From positions 23,652,236 through 23,716,235 of the forward strand of contig OZ020585.1 in the NCBI GenBank assembly GCA_963971535.1: a stretch of DNA of 64,000 bases. Reading direction: 5' to 3'. Of the stretch, positions 9,921 through 21,627 are shown one piece after another (positions within the stretch are counted from its first letter, which is position 1; every line of letters starts with the position of its first letter). The stretch is from Notolepis coatsorum (taxonomy: Eukaryota > Chordata > Actinopteri > Aulopiformes > Paralepididae). The notes below the pieces were generated by a model. It was not told where the DNA came from, did not search any database, and saw only the letters and a list, made by a program, of their open reading frames with translations. The translations under genes and the position numbers were made by a program.

Positions 9921-11590
9921 GTGAGGCAGACCTTTAAAAAAGTGAATATCAGGAAGGCAGCAGGACCGGACGGCATCCCCGGCCGCGTCCTAAAAGTCTG
10001 TGCCGACCAACTGGCCCCGGTATTCACTGACATATTTAACCTGTCCTTAGAACAGGCTGTCATCCCCACCTGCCTGAAGAAGTCCACTATCATCCCTGTA
10101 CCTAAAAAATCCAAGCCTGCTTGCCTCAACGACTACCGCCCTGTAGCTCTCACCTCCATAGCCATGAAGTGCTTTGAGAAGCTAGTAAAAGGCTACATAT
10201 GCTCCTCCCTCCCCATCAACCTGAACCCCCTGCAATTTGCATACCGCCCCAACAGGTCCACGGAGGATGCCATAGCCCATGTGCTGCACACAGCAGCATC
10301 ACACCTGGACAAGAGGAAGGGGAACTATGTGAGAATGCTATTCATCGACTACAGCTCGGCATTCAATACCATAGTCCCCTCCAAACTCATAGCCAAGCTC
10401 AGGGACCTGGGCTTGAACTATGACCTCTGCCAGTGGGTCTTGGACTTCCTGACGGGCAGACCCCAGGTGGTGAGAGCAGGCAACTGCACCTCCTCATCCA
10501 TCACCCTCAACATAGGGGCCCCCCAGGGCTGTGTTCTGAGTCCCCTCCTCTACTCCCTGTACACACACGACTGTGTGGCTCAGCAGAGTAACAACACAAT
10601 CATCAAATTTGCTGACGACACAGTAGTGGTGGGCCTGATCTCTGCAAACGACGAGAGGGCCTACCTGGAAGAGGTCAAGGTCCTGGTGGGATGGTGCCAG
10701 GAGAACAGCCTCTCCCTGAACGTCAGCAAAACAAAAGAGATGATTGTGGACTTTAGGAGGTCGGGGGTCAAGGACTACAGCCCCCTCAGCATCGACGGGG
10801 CACCGGTTGAGAGAGTGAACAGTTTTAAGTACCTCGGAGCCCACATATCCGAGGACTTGACATGGACCACACACATTGACAGTGTTGTGAAGAAGGCACG
10901 ACAACGCCTCTACTTCCTCAGGCGCCTAAGGAAGTTCCAAGTCAGTCAGAAGATCCTTAAGAACTTCTACTCATGTACAATAGAGAGCATCCTGACTGGC
11001 AACATCACCTCCTGGTTTGGGAATAGCACTGCACAAGACCGAAGCAGACTACAAAGAGTGACACGTTCAGCCGAACGCACAATTGGAGGGGGGCTCCCCA
11101 CTGTGGAATATATTGCCAAGACCTCTTAACCTATGTATAAACTACGCCCCCTCCCTTCCCCCCCCCCCCCCCCCCCCCCCCCCATTGTTCACCTGGTACT
11201 TAACTGCTCCCCCAACTGGGAAGCGGGATCTTTTTACCTGACTGACGGAGCTGGTCTGTTTAGGTAAGATCTCCAGCCATATTCTCTATTGTTGTAATGA
11301 TTTGATTGATCTGGTTAATAAATCTTATTATCTGGACCCTCTGAGTGAGCAAGTCATATGACTCTATTCCTATTTGAATACTATTATTATCCTACACCAC
11401 CCTCCAGAACATTTACAACAAGCGGTACAGGGGTAAGGCTAAGAGAATCATCAAGGACTCCAGCCACCCAAACATCTGCCTCTTTGAACTGCTGCGGTCA
11501 GGCAAGCGATACCGGAGTCTCAAGGCAAGCACAGAAAGACTCAGAAGAAGCTTCTATCCCCAGGCCATCAGGCTGCTCAACGAACAATAA
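9921..11590 (+). pseudogene. L2 reverse transcriptase, split by a solo LTR
   Basis: From 9921 the frame encodes [79 protein letters not shown] and [14 protein letters not shown], and runs open to 11101. There a 295-bp LTR interrupts it. Downstream from 11401 the L2 sequence resumes (LQNIY-like, then YKRYRGKAKRI, and [13 protein letters not shown] near the end), stopping at 11588-11590. It is about 95% similar by eye to the protein at 44789-46138. All RT motifs remain, and the LTR is the only obvious disabling lesion. Confidence 0.86.
11102..11396. mobile_element. Solo LTR, 295 bp, TSD CCAC
   Basis: The insert begins TGTGGAATAT and ends ATCCTACA. It is flanked by CCAC at 11098-11101 and 11397-11400, and removing it plus one CCAC restores L2 sequence exactly as in the copy at 44280-47770. 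It has a 26-C run near 11159-11184 and AATAAA near 11319, as expected for an LTR. With no internal region it is a solo LTR. A 4-bp TSD fits Gypsy or gamma-type ERV integrases, so I leave the family open. Orientation is probably plus, from AATAAA near the right end. Confidence 0.8.
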
Positions 11591-12069
11591 ACACTATACA
11601 ACAACCATCAAATGCACACAGCACACACATCCACACGCACACACTCACTTTAAACAAACAACACACTGCAGCACCCACTCTCCACACTTTAGATCACCTA
11701 AACACACTTTATATTTATTGATAAAGGATTTGCACTACAACTCGTACACCTTACTGTAAATTGTACCTAAATTGTATCTCATCCCATTTCTGCTTTGCAC
11801 TATAAAGTATTGTATATTAGTACACTGCATAGTATATTGTATATTATATGGTAACTCAGTTACTTCTATTCTGCATCGAACATTGTACATATGTCTATAC
11901 TGAACACTGTGACCTCTTTTTTACTTCTAATTTACATGCTATACTATTTTATTTCATACTATCTTGTCTAGCACAGTCTCTGGAGCGTAACAGTAAGAAG
12001 CATTTTGTATAAAAGTATTCTGTACTTCTGTATGACAACTATTAAAGAAACTTGAAACTTGAAACTTGA

Positions 12070-12276
12070 ACCAATGCTCTCAAGAAAACTGCAATGTATA
12101 GAGCCATAACATATTGGAATAGGATCCCATTACATATCATACGGACGGAAAACAAGGACAGTTTCAAAAATAAACTTAAAGGAGCCATAATCAGGAAGGA
12201 AATCAATATGTCATGCATGAGTGTAGCTGCAGCCATGTTATCCAAACATCTTCTGTTTACTTTGTGTTTTTTTTAA
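12070..12276 (+). pseudogene. LINE RT C-terminal tail
   Basis: A short open stretch, AMYRAITYWNRIPLHIIRTE, then SFKNKLKGAI, matches the last 60 residues of the LINE frame at 5746-6434 (MFRGMQEWNSLPRHVKQEN, then CRFKIVVKQH). The preceding residues lie at 5051-5216, beyond the L2 insertion. A stop follows near 12276 and the 3' UTR begins. Confidence 0.7.
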
Positions 12277-12380
12277 AGGTATGGTGAAATGGATTCGCCT
12301 ATGACTCTTTGTTTTATTTTCTATTGATTATGTATGTGATATATGACTGATTTACACTGAATGTTTCATATTTGTATTTG

Positions 12381-12893
12381 TGTAACGGTTGTGACAACGT
12401 CACCTTAAACTTCGATGCCCCGAGAGGGAGACGAACCCCGGTCTCCCACACCGCGGGCAGCAACACAGACCGCTATACCAAGAGGTGAATCCACTTCTAA
12501 GTAATGGGTTTATGCGTCTTTTTTTGAGGATGTGAGAGTGAGTTTAACCCATAGCACCGCTACTCACCCCAGCCCTTCTTGACTGCGCTTCACGATACCA
12601 TCCGTTACACTCACCCTCTCAAACTCACTCCACTCCACCCAAGGCATCCGGGTCACGGCACCATTGTAACGGTTGTGACAACGTCACCTTAAACTTCGAT
12701 GCCCCGAGTGGGAGTCGAACCCCGGTCTCCCACACCGCGGGCAGCAACACAGACCGCTATACCAAGAGGTGAATCCACTTCTAAGTAATGGGTTTATGCG
12801 TCTTTTTTTGAGGATGTGAGAGTGAGTTTAACCCATAGCACCGCTACTCACCCCCGCCCTTCTTGACTGCGCTTCACGATACCATCCGTTACA
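12381..12893 (-). mobile_element. Tandem tRNA-like element with TGTAACGG/CCGTTACA ends
   Basis: Two head-to-tail units (12381-12664 and 12665-12893) each start TGTAACGGTTGTGACAACG and contain CCATCCGTTACA, so each has 8-bp inverted termini. On the minus strand each carries a tRNA-like segment: an A-box-like TGGTATAGCGGTC, and a B box GTTCGACTCC in the second unit (GTTCGTCTCC in the first). Unit 1 has 55 extra bases at its right end. The array sits within a LINE 3' UTR. It could be a tRNA-derived SINE or a MITE that took up a tRNA-like sequence. Confidence 0.65.
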
Positions 12894-12975
12894 TGTGTAC
12901 ATCTGTGAGGACCCCAGGAAGAATAGTCAACACGTTGATGATGACTAATGGGGATCCTAATAAACATAAACATAA

Positions 12976-14057
12976 ACACAGTGACGGGATGACCCTTCCT
13001 TATTTGATCGTTTCCTTGACTGTGTTTCCATAATAGAGTGCCAGTATTTTATAGATGAATGCGTATGAAACTTGAAACGTCAATATTCATTCAAAAAATT
13101 ATTGTTCCTGCTTTGTTGGGCTTATAATTATAATTACAGAGTGAATTGTCTATTTGTCACAACTCAAAACATTATACAGTTTAGTATTTGATGTATTTGA
13201 TCATGTATTTGAAGAAACTTTTAAGGACGTTTATTGTAAACCCTGGACGACCCGCAATATGGTTGTTATGACCTTGCAGATCTTTACACCCAATCTCAGA
13301 ATGACTAGAAGCCTAGAAATGCTATCATACAGTACCATATTTCCCATTCCATTCCATAACCTTCAGAAAAGGTCGGACAAGATCAGCAAATGGACTGCAT
13401 TCGGTGCGTCCCTCCACCCCAGACACTGTGTGCTTGGTCTTGTAATGGAGTTGTGGAGACACAAGAAATGGCACAGTATTGGGTGGAGATAATGCTTTTT
13501 TCGCAGATTAGACCAACAAAACAAATGAAAGGAAAGGGAATCTTTTCTGTTATTATTATTAAAAGGTGCCAAGAGAGCCACCGGAAAAGAGGTTTGTAAT
13601 GATAACCGCAGGACCAGTGGGAGATTTCCCAAAGGCAACTTTTCATCTTCTTGTTGTGGATGCTGACATAATGTCTCTGACCTTTTGCCTGGCTAATAGG
13701 AAATCACAGTGTTGAGAGCCACTCTGGTATAAACCGGAAGCGCACACAAATGCAACTCCCAGAAAACAAAGCTGGGTTATGTATTTTTCTTCTGATAAAC
13801 TCAGAGGTTGTGCTTCTGGTTAAGTGGGAACTGAACAGAATGGATGCTCTTTGACTGCTCCAGCAGGGGTAATAGTTGCCCAATGTGTACAGTCTTACAC
13901 AATACAGTTACTTACTTACACCTGTTGGTATGTGTTTTTGCATTCACTTTGCACAGGTTCCACATGCTTGAGTACATTTTTGTGCACGCATGTGTACCCT
14001 ACAGTACGTGCGCAGTGCGCACGTGTGATTCCTTTTTCTTTTTGGCTTTCCTTTTCC
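12976..14057. other. No gene seen
   Basis: Apparently single-copy sequence. Short frames overlap on both strands at 13154-13646, none with recognisable domains. Confidence 0.5.
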
Positions 14058-14065
14058 TATTAATG

Positions 14066-14373
14066 CAGGGGTTCTCAATGTTTTGATGACGAGGGCCAAT
14101 TTTAGGGACCCAACATTGGATTGAGGACTGCCCAAGAAAAAAGTCATACACGACTCGTGAGATGTCTAGTTGCCATGCAACCAGTAGCATAGCAAGCTTT
14201 CAACAAGCTGTCATTCCTTGACAGCTTAGCCCAGGAGTGGGCAGTTTTACCTTCTTAAAAGCAAAGTACTGTGTGATGATGTCGGTTGGTTTAAAACTGT
14301 ACTGGAACCGGACCAAATACAACGCATGCATTTACACCTCAACTCACCGCGGGCCTTACTTTGAGAACGCCTG
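14066..14373. mobile_element. hAT-type MITE, 308 bp
   Basis: The left end is CAGGGGTTCTCAA. The right end, reverse-complemented, is CAGGCGTTCTCAAA. Flanking 8-bp sequences TATTAATG (14058-14065) and TTTTAATG (14374-14381) differ at one position, fitting an aged 8-bp hAT duplication. CAG ends and TTCTCAA are typical of Charlie-like hATs. It does not encode a transposase. Confidence 0.85.
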
Positions 14374-14381
14374 TTTTAATG

Positions 14382-16419
14382 TCTCACACAGGACAGATGA
14401 GTCAAAGTTCACTTTGAGGAAAGCCACAATAATTGGTTTCCTTAAATGCCGACCAGTCTCTGAGATCTTACGATGTTTAAGACACCATTAGTTAACCTCT
14501 ACTAGCAGTCAGAGAAACCCTCTCATCCATCCGGAACCCCCGCCGTCTTAGAGAAAGTGATTAGCTCCCTCTCTCTTTCTAGCTCTCTCTCTCTCTCTTT
14601 CGCTCTCCTTGGCTACTTGCCTGTGCGCCACAGAGCAGATTAGCAAATCATTGACGAACCAATCCACGACCGTTTGCCATTGTCCTCTATGCTAAGCCAT
14701 CACGTCTCAAGTCGCTCTGTCCTAATCTTGGTCCAACTTTGGCAGTGGAGGAACACTGCGGGAGGAAAAGTGAGCCTCACATCGATCTAACTCGTTATTC
14801 CTTTGGGAAGGGGCAATGATATGTTAACAATGTGCATTGGAAAATGAATGAAAGAGGGCTCCTGCAATGGATAAAGTACCATGTCAAGGTTGGAGGGTTT
14901 AATTCTGCTGTTGTAAAAATGAAAAAATAAATACTGTCATGCTTTCATGGCTCTTGATACTGAAAGGCACTTGGAGTTAACTCATCCACTGAATGTTGTA
15001 TTTTACTGTATGCTATATAATATATATTCCCTCTGGCCAGAGGGACTTTACTAGTGTGTTATTATCAGGAGGAGCATTTCAGTTTATGTTATCCACATGT
15101 ATGCTAGATGTAATATGCTCCTCCAACTGTCATATGCTCCTCCATCAACAAATATATGAACAGCAATGTATAGCCATAGGTATAATAGTCTAACTTGATT
15201 TGATTTGATATGGTGTGATGCAGTTGGAGCTTTGAGCTATAGCCTGCTTAATATGACAAAGACAATTTAGCGCATACACTGTAGAAGGTCCTCTGCTACA
15301 GGCAATAATGACTTCATTATCCCCGCGCTTCTCTGCATCATTTCATAAAACTTAACATAACTGCAATGGCACAATTTAACGCTGTAAAAACATTTAATTT
15401 ATATGAAGGAATGTGAATATCTCTATTACTTACAATTAGTAATTATATAACAGACTTCTCCAAAAAAAAATCTGCCATAATCTTACACATTATACCCAAA
15501 CTATAACTTGTTCCTGTATGAATTGATTTGGTGGTTAGATTTTGAGTTATTTATTGAAAGAGTTGGAATGTGTGATGTCATAATAACTCCAGGAAGGTAA
15601 TACTGGGCAGTGAAATGAAAAACTATCAAGGCTTCAGTGACTGATTCACCAAATTAATTTGTACAGTTTTGTATAGTTAGATGGGATAGGTGTGAAGTTA
15701 TGGGCAGAATAAATCTGCTTTATTTTTTTTGGCAGTGCTCCCTTTTAAGAGCCGTTTTCTCCTTCATGTTGACCTCCCAGTTATAGAGAGAGATTCCATC
15801 GGGAGAGCGAGAGCAAATCCCATCCTCCAATCCTCCTCAGCCCCCTCCCCTGTAAGTGACAGTAAGGGAATCTTCCCTGCCGGTGCTGTAAGTGAATACT
15901 TATGTAAATCTTAATGAGAATTCTAAGTAAATAATTTCAATTAAGGTGAGGGGGAAAGAGGAAGCAATAAAGGAAGAGGGAGAATCCCGGAGTCGGGCGG
16001 TGGGATAACCAATTAGTCTAGGTCTGTAATGGAGTTCAAATACTGGTGGATTATTGGACTGATTTCGAAGGTTCAACTGCAGGCAGTTAATTAGCTTTGC
16101 AGGTTCACCCGGCGACCATATCTCTCTTGACTCATACACAGACCCCACTACGCCCCCCCCCCCCTCCCCCTGCATTGATCAGCTAAAGGTATTGCCAGCA
16201 TTCTGCAGGTTTGAGGCCCCCACCCCTTGGACGCCTTCGCCTGCTCGCTCATTTCCATTCAAATTGTCCATGTCATCTGCTTTCCACCACAACATTGTAA
16301 CACACAGGAAGAGATTATAACACCAAGACGGGGTCCATATTGTTCGGTGGGAGAAACAGACTGAGCCGTAAGTAGCGGTGAAGGGAGTCCTTTGGAGCGG
16401 ACAGTCAGCAGATAGACTG
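14382..16419. other. No gene seen
   Basis: Low-copy AT-rich DNA with a short CT tract near 14570-14605, a T run at 15720 and a C-rich tract near 16152-16168. I see no ORF with protein features. Parts of 15720-16400 have balanced composition and could hold conserved noncoding sequence, but that needs alignment. Confidence 0.5.
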
Positions 16420-17328
16420 ACATCTTCATCAATCAGCCAGGTGGAGAGGTATCACTATTGATCCGTCCGTGATTGACACACTTTATATTTATCTATTATT
16501 AAATAGATTTGCACCACATTCATACCTCATTTGCACCCTACCCCAAGTTTTTGTACCTCTGCATTCTACCTCACTGTTACTCCCTTTACTCTGTATTGTA
16601 TATTATATATGTATATTGACTTTACCTACTTTTTACTTCTTACATTTTTTTTTACTTACTTTCTGTTTACTGTATGTAGCACACTCTCATCGGCTCATAC
16701 AGAAACACGCATTTCATTATAAAGTATTCTGTATTTTGTTCTGACAAATAATAAACAAACTTGAACTTGAAACTTGATCTTCATGATTTAGCCAGGTGGA
16801 GCCATCACTATTGATTTTCATGATTCAGCCAGGTGAAAGTATAACTATTGATCTTCATGATTCAGCCAGGTGAAAGTATCACTATTGATCTTCATGATTC
16901 AGCCAGGTGAAAGTATCACTATTGATCTTCATGATTCAGCCAGGTGAAAGTATCACTATTGATCTTCATGATTCAGCCAGGTGAAAGTATCACTATTGAT
17001 CTTCATGATTCAGCCAGGTGGAGCTATCACTATTGATCTTCATCAATCAGCTAGGTGAGGTGGAGCTACTGTATCACTATTGATCTGCATCAATCAGCCA
17101 AGTGGAGCTACTGTATCACTATTGATCTGCATCAATCAGCCAGGTGGAGGTACTGTATCACTATTGATCTTCATCAATCAGCCAAGTGGAGGTACTGTAT
17201 CACTATTGATCTTCATCAATCAGCCAGGTGGAGGTTTTGTATCACTATTGATCTTGATCATTCAGCCAGGTGGAGGCACTGTATTACTATTGATCTTGAT
17301 CATTCAGCCAGGTGGATCCATCACTATT
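16420..17328. repeat. Minisatellite, 37-42 bp unit
   Basis: The unit is built on TATCACTATTGATCTTCAT followed by GATTCAGCCAGGTG. Units near 16800-17040 are about 37 bp and near 17050-17330 about 42 bp, with the variant CATCAATCAGCCAGGTGGAG. One unit lies before 16466 and two lie beyond 32848, so the array was split by an L2 end and by the large insertion at 17329-32847. Confidence 0.92.
16466..16772 (+). mobile_element. L2 3' end inserted in minisatellite
   Basis: It resembles the L2 3' UTR at 11690-12069 (CACTTTATATTTAT, then AAAGTATTCTGTA) and has the same tail (AACTTGAACTTGAAACTTG). TTGATC occurs on both sides, although part of the right copy could come from the tail. Only the last 300 bp are present, a typical 5'-truncated insertion. 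Confidence 0.78.
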
Positions 17329-17715
17329 CTGCCCTGTGAAGGCAGACCGCAGTAACTTCCAAACAGTGAAACTGAGAAAAATGGCTTTAAAGTTTTTTGA
17401 CTTGCCATCCAAAATGTGTTATAGGTAGATAGATGATAGTACGCAGATTTAACATGTATTAATGAAGTAATCTTTAGGCATACAAAAATATGACGTAATT
17501 ATTTTAATTAACCCCAAAAAAGCAGATACTGCACTCTGCTGCACGATTTCCTTAAATAATTATACAGGTAATGTACAGGCAAAGTGCAGTAACTTAAAAT
17601 ACAATGTTGTTTTCCCTCCAGCTTTCATAACTTAACCTAGCCATTTTATTTGGATCATCATCATTCCAATATATTCAGGTGTTAAATTTCATTTTCAAAA
17701 TGGCTAGGTTAAGTT

Positions 17716-17903
17716 CTATGACGTTAATGGATTGCTCAGCACCTGTTCTGCACTGTACTTCACTTCGTGCACAAGCACTGAATAAAACATTCCACCATGT
17801 ACCTTTACCTCCCAACATCCGTCTGACCACACCCCCTTCCGCTTACCTTCATAAGCAGGTGTGTGGCCACCTACTCGCCTCCTTCTTCACTTTCACCACA
17901 AGG
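17716..17903 (+). repeat. DIRS-like left inverted terminal repeat
   Basis: It starts CTATGACGTTAATGG and runs through CCACCATGTACC to CACCACAAGG. It matches the reverse complement of 32183-32374 with few differences, except in the outer 25 bases, where the two ends have different versions. Confidence 0.85.
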
Positions 17904-19081
17904 AAGTGCCTTCGGTAGATCCCCACTTGACGAGGTTGTTAGTAGAAGAAAGTTGGAAAACTAAAGAACGGGAAGATACGTTGACATATCTTTATTTTCT
18001 CTCTCACTATTTTCGAGAAAATACGGCGATATTGTCTTCGTCACTGGAGTGTCTGGAAGATGATGATCATTCTACACCTCCACCGGTTTTTTCGTATTAG
18101 GAGCTCACGCCGCTGACATGCTTCCCAACTACAATCCTCCTTGCTGCGGCTGGATGGGGTAAAAACCCTCCAGCAACACAGCTGGACTGTAGGACGCACC
18201 GACTGTTGTGAGAAGCGGTGGTTTCCAGGTTGGGTATGTACTGTTTTGCTTGCGAGTTCTGGTTGTTGTTGATGCTATGGGGGTTAGCTAACAATGCAAG
18301 TGAAATGCTTCTCTGTTTTTCTCCCCCTGGGTTTGAAGCTAACAACAACTCTGCTCGGCTTAAAACGGCGGTCGGAGGATCTTGGCCTGACGCCCATGAT
18401 GGCTAAATCTAGTGGCCCGCGCTAGGTTCTAGTGATCCCAGGATTCTAGAGCGGATGCTTCTCTGTCCTGTGTAGCTCATGCAAGCTACACTACAAGAAC
18501 ATGGCAAAAATAGCTAGCTACATCGGCACTACTTTTTTTTTTTTTTTTTTTTTTACTTCGTGATCAAGTTTCCACCAAACAAATAGGCAGGAAAAAAATT
18601 CTCAGTTTGATTGTTTATTATAAAACTGAAACAAGCCCTCGGTCTGGCTTTTTGTGTCATCCTTTTAACATGAACTTGTATTATGTACAAAATCCAGGAA
18701 GGCAAGTTTAGCTGAGTGCAGCCTCTACAAATGAAAAGAAAGAGACCATTTGGTTTTATCAGTTTTTATAGTATAGTTTGTTGATTACTTTTGATGCAGT
18801 AATGGTCTTTTTCTTTTCTATTCTATCTTTATGTATTATTTATCCCTAAACTCTGCATCTTCTGAAACCTGCCCACTTTATCAACCAAAAACACACTTCT
18901 TCAATATCTGAATTGTTTTACTTCATTTTACTAGTATTATGCTACCATGTATATACTACTACCAACTATGCTAATATGTCTATACTACTACAGTATGTAC
19001 TCAGAGTATAACACTCAAGCTTGACACTGACAAACAATACTACTTATCCTTGGCTGCTAGATATGTACCACTCCTGCTGAC

Positions 19082-19235
19082 TTGTTGTACACAATTTGTA
19101 AGTTGCTTTGAATGAAAGTGTCAGCTAAATGACCAAATGTATTTAAATATGTAACTCACAAAACATTCCATGGCCCCAAAATCATGTGGGGACCCCCCTG
19201 GGGGTCCTGTCCCACAGGTTGAGAACCATTGCTTT
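19082..19235 (+). mobile_element. Retroposon tail and hAT-like end
   Basis: TTGTAAGTTGCTTTGAATGA followed by AAGTGTCAGCTAAATGACC resembles the widespread fish LINE/SINE 3' tail ending in CTAAATG repeats. At 19197-19232 the sequence GGGGGTCCTGTCCCACAGG then TTGAGAACCATTG resembles a Charlie-like hAT end. Their partner ends are not evident. Confidence 0.45.
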
Positions 19236-19789
19236 TCCCTCTTTTTTTCTTTTCTCCACCCCCATAATATTGTTCATTTTCTGCCTACAGTGAAACATCA
19301 TCATGATAGCAGCTATCTGTTAGTTAAAGCTGTTGACAAAAAGTGTACTGACTTGTGTGCTGTTTGTGAACAGTTGATTTTCATCAGCTCACCTGAATGT
19401 GTTCTCAAGTTAGTGCTGGACGTGTTGAGAGCAGCATATGTTTTAGCCGTTTTTTCAGTCAAACTCATAAATGTGTCCCAGATAGGGCCATGGAGAGGCA
19501 TTGTTGTTATTGACATCATCATCTTCATCAATGCCATCGAACCCCTCTGCCATTTCGCGCGGACTAGTTCATGTAATCCGTTAAATTGCATTCATTCAGT
19601 ACGTATGTTTTGATTTTCACTTCCTGCTTTGCGGCTGGAGTCCCGCCCTATCCTGCCTCTGATTGGCCTACCCGTAATGTTTTGGCCTACCATACCCAAT
19701 CGTGAGTCGTCATACTCATATCTAAACCTTAACCAACCAACCAATCATAGTGGGTTTTTTACGGGGAGTTTTTTTTTCTTCTAGTCTAG

Positions 19790-19972
19790 ACTGTTTCTCC
19801 CGAAAGTAGCGTGTAACGTTTCCTCGTCGCTATGTTACTACTTCGTTCTATAAATAGCTCCGCTAAAGAGACCGCTACCCTGGTTAAAAAGTAGCGACGC
19901 TACCAGCACGCGACTGAGAATTGTAGTTAAGCTATGTAGCGTCGCTACTTGTAGCTAGCTACTGCCCATCAC
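19790..19972 (-). mobile_element. hAT-like terminal segment
   Basis: The right edge, reverse-complemented, is CAGTGATGGGCAGTAGCTAG, a hAT-type terminus. The 180 bases inside it carry repeated GTAGCG/CGCTAC motifs in both orientations (e.g. AAGTAGCGACGCTACC), resembling subterminal transposase sites. I do not find a convincing opposite end. Confidence 0.5.
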
Positions 19973-20135
19973 TGCTCACAACTAAGGGGGTTAATTAACC
20001 TATAAAGCTATGCTTAGTAACATATGAGTGAAGAATGAATTCTTTTCTCAGCCTGTAATGACAATGAACAGTGTGTTCACATATTAACAGGGTTATCTGT
20101 TCAACTGGGCCGTATCAAGGGTAAGGTAGGAGGGG

Positions 20136-21534
20136 TGTAACTGAGGGGTACAATTCCCTGACTGTATTGTTAAGTATGGTAATATTAAACCACTACCTCT
20201 TGTACTTTAACTTCTGGCCATCCAGTACATGATATAAATATGATGAACACTTTCCCACCTGATGAAACGAAGTCCACACAAATGTACAAATCGAATATTT
20301 AATATAGCAAAAGGTATATACAACGTTCACTTGTTTACACTTATGATTTGAAATGCACTTGTATGGCAAATGAGTATTCGTAGGTAAATCAACATTGAAT
20401 GTCCAATCTCTGGTTACGCAGGGAGTAAGTATACAACCCGTTTCTTTAGGGAACTATAGCGATGGTACTTAAATGATTATAGCTGGATACACTAAGGGGG
20501 GGGGGGGGTGTCCCGCTGGTTGTAAGACAGTAGGAGGGGGGGGGGGTTAGAGAAGCCGCTGGCGGTATCCCATCTGGCCGACGATTTCTTGGGAGAATTC
20601 AAAGTCTTGAACACGGTGCCCACAGAACCTCGGTCCGCAGACGAATACAGCTGGACCCTCTGGTGGACGGTAGCTGCCGGTCCACAACGGAGAGACGTGA
20701 GGCGACCTCACTGGTGTAGAGCGCCGTCTCACCTTGCTCCTCTCCGGGGGGTAGTTCCAACACTCCACAGTGTTGGCCGTTATCCATGGAATAATCAAAG
20801 CACCCAAAGCATAATCCAAGCCGTGGAAGGCTCGCCGTCGTCCGGGTAGAGTAATCCAATGTACAGGTCCAGTCGCCCTGGCCCGGAGCTCCTCGGATGC
20901 AAGCACCACTAGTGGTCTGCCCAGCCTGGTTAAGACTCCAGATAACGTCAGGAACGATGGGGGTACTGATAACTTTATAACTCTAACCGACGATGCACCA
21001 TACATAAATAGACTATTATTAGCTTAATAGAATACGTCCAACTCGACGGTATAGTGCCAAACTATGACAATTCAACTATTAATCCACACGATATCTCAAT
21101 GCCTATTCTGAGGCCAAGTAGGCCTTACTGCACCACACGTGCGTCGTGGGTGAGGCTTCGCGTCTGTTACTCGGTTGGAGGGTAAAGAACTAATGGACTA
21201 AAAGAAAGTTCTACTTTACTTGCGCCATATATATATGCGCTGTGAACAAATAGTACCATTCGTATTTCGCCAGACGTATTCCTACGCGGAACCGGGCTTG
21301 CCACGACATGTTGGGCGGCACGATTGAACTTGAACCTAGGGGTATGGCTACTGGCGCCAGGTTCTCGTCCAATGGTAGAATGAAACTATTATGGGCTGTT
21401 TAGTAGACTAAAGGGATATTCAGTGCATATTGTACAAGGAATATACAGGGGATATCAAACGATATACAAATACTATTTAAATATATATATATAAATAAAT
21501 ATATATATTCGGTTTAATCTGATCCTTCACAACA
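20136..21534 (-). repeat. BEL 3' LTR
   Basis: 1399 bp, nearly identical to 27837-29232. It contains G runs at 20500 and 20537, an AT-rich stretch at 21480-21510, and a 152-codon frame on minus (20547-21005) that is also open in the other LTR. Confidence 0.93.
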
Positions 21535-21627
21535 GCCGCCCCCTAATTAGTCCCACCTAATTAGCTAAACAGAGACAGATTAACCGCACTGTCTACCACT
21601 CAAGGTCCGCTGTAAGGGTCAGTCAAC

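Larger units (their letters stand above)
5217..12069 (+). mobile_element. L2 LINE (outer copy), 5'-truncated and interrupted
   Basis: L2 sequence from the endonuclease-RT linker occupies 5217-5344, including an 11-G run at 5291-5301. It breaks off at AACAGAGCATGAGG and resumes at about 9919 with AGGTGAGGCAGACC, which is exactly continuous when compared with the L2 at 44280-47770. The RT follows to 11590, and the 3' UTR ends in a (GAAACTT)n tail at 12050-12069. It is interrupted by a minus-strand LINE (5345-9918) and by a solo LTR (11102-11396). A short ACC is present on both sides where it sits in the outer LINE. Confidence 0.85.
5051..12975 (+). mobile_element. Plus-strand Jockey-group LINE 3' end, host of nested insertions
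   Basis: The element survives as two pieces. At about 5051-5216 the plus strand encodes RHDHNTRHASSSRFTLP, matching DRHNHSTRHASARGFTLP of the LINE at 5746-6434. At 12070 it resumes with NALKKTAMYRAITYWNRIP, matching the next residues of the same protein. Joining the two gives a continuous alignment, so everything from 5217 to 12069 was inserted. The C-terminus ends near 12276. The 3' UTR has the GGACCCC...GGGGATCC stem-loop (12909-12957) and an (ATAAAC)n tail ending near 12975. Confidence 0.8.
17904..20135. other. DIRS-like interior, left part, with older repeats
   Basis: No long frame. The frame at 17861-18100 overlaps the terminal repeat and ends LECLEDDDHSTPPPVFSY; I do not recognise it. 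There is a T run at 18534-18554. Repeat ends at about 19082-19235 and 19790-19972 are listed separately. A 147-codon frame at 19170-19613 has no recognisable domain and is probably chance. Confidence 0.45.

Noticed and set aside
12381-12893. Functional tRNA genes on the minus strand
   Set aside because: A- and B-box motifs are present, but the cloverleaf is imperfect, the sequence is tandemly repeated within inverted-end units, and it lies in a LINE 3' UTR. It is better explained as a mobile element.
16420-17328. CRISPR-like array
   Set aside because: Units are directly tandem without unique spacers, and the organism is a eukaryote. It is a minisatellite.
17055-17355. Frames with repeated CITIDLHQSA units
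   Set aside because: Translation of the 42-bp minisatellite (42 is divisible by 3, so the frame stays open).
19170-19613. 147-codon ORF as a host or element gene
   Set aside because: It begins in a hAT-like end, has no recognisable domain and is overlapped by an equally plausible antisense frame.
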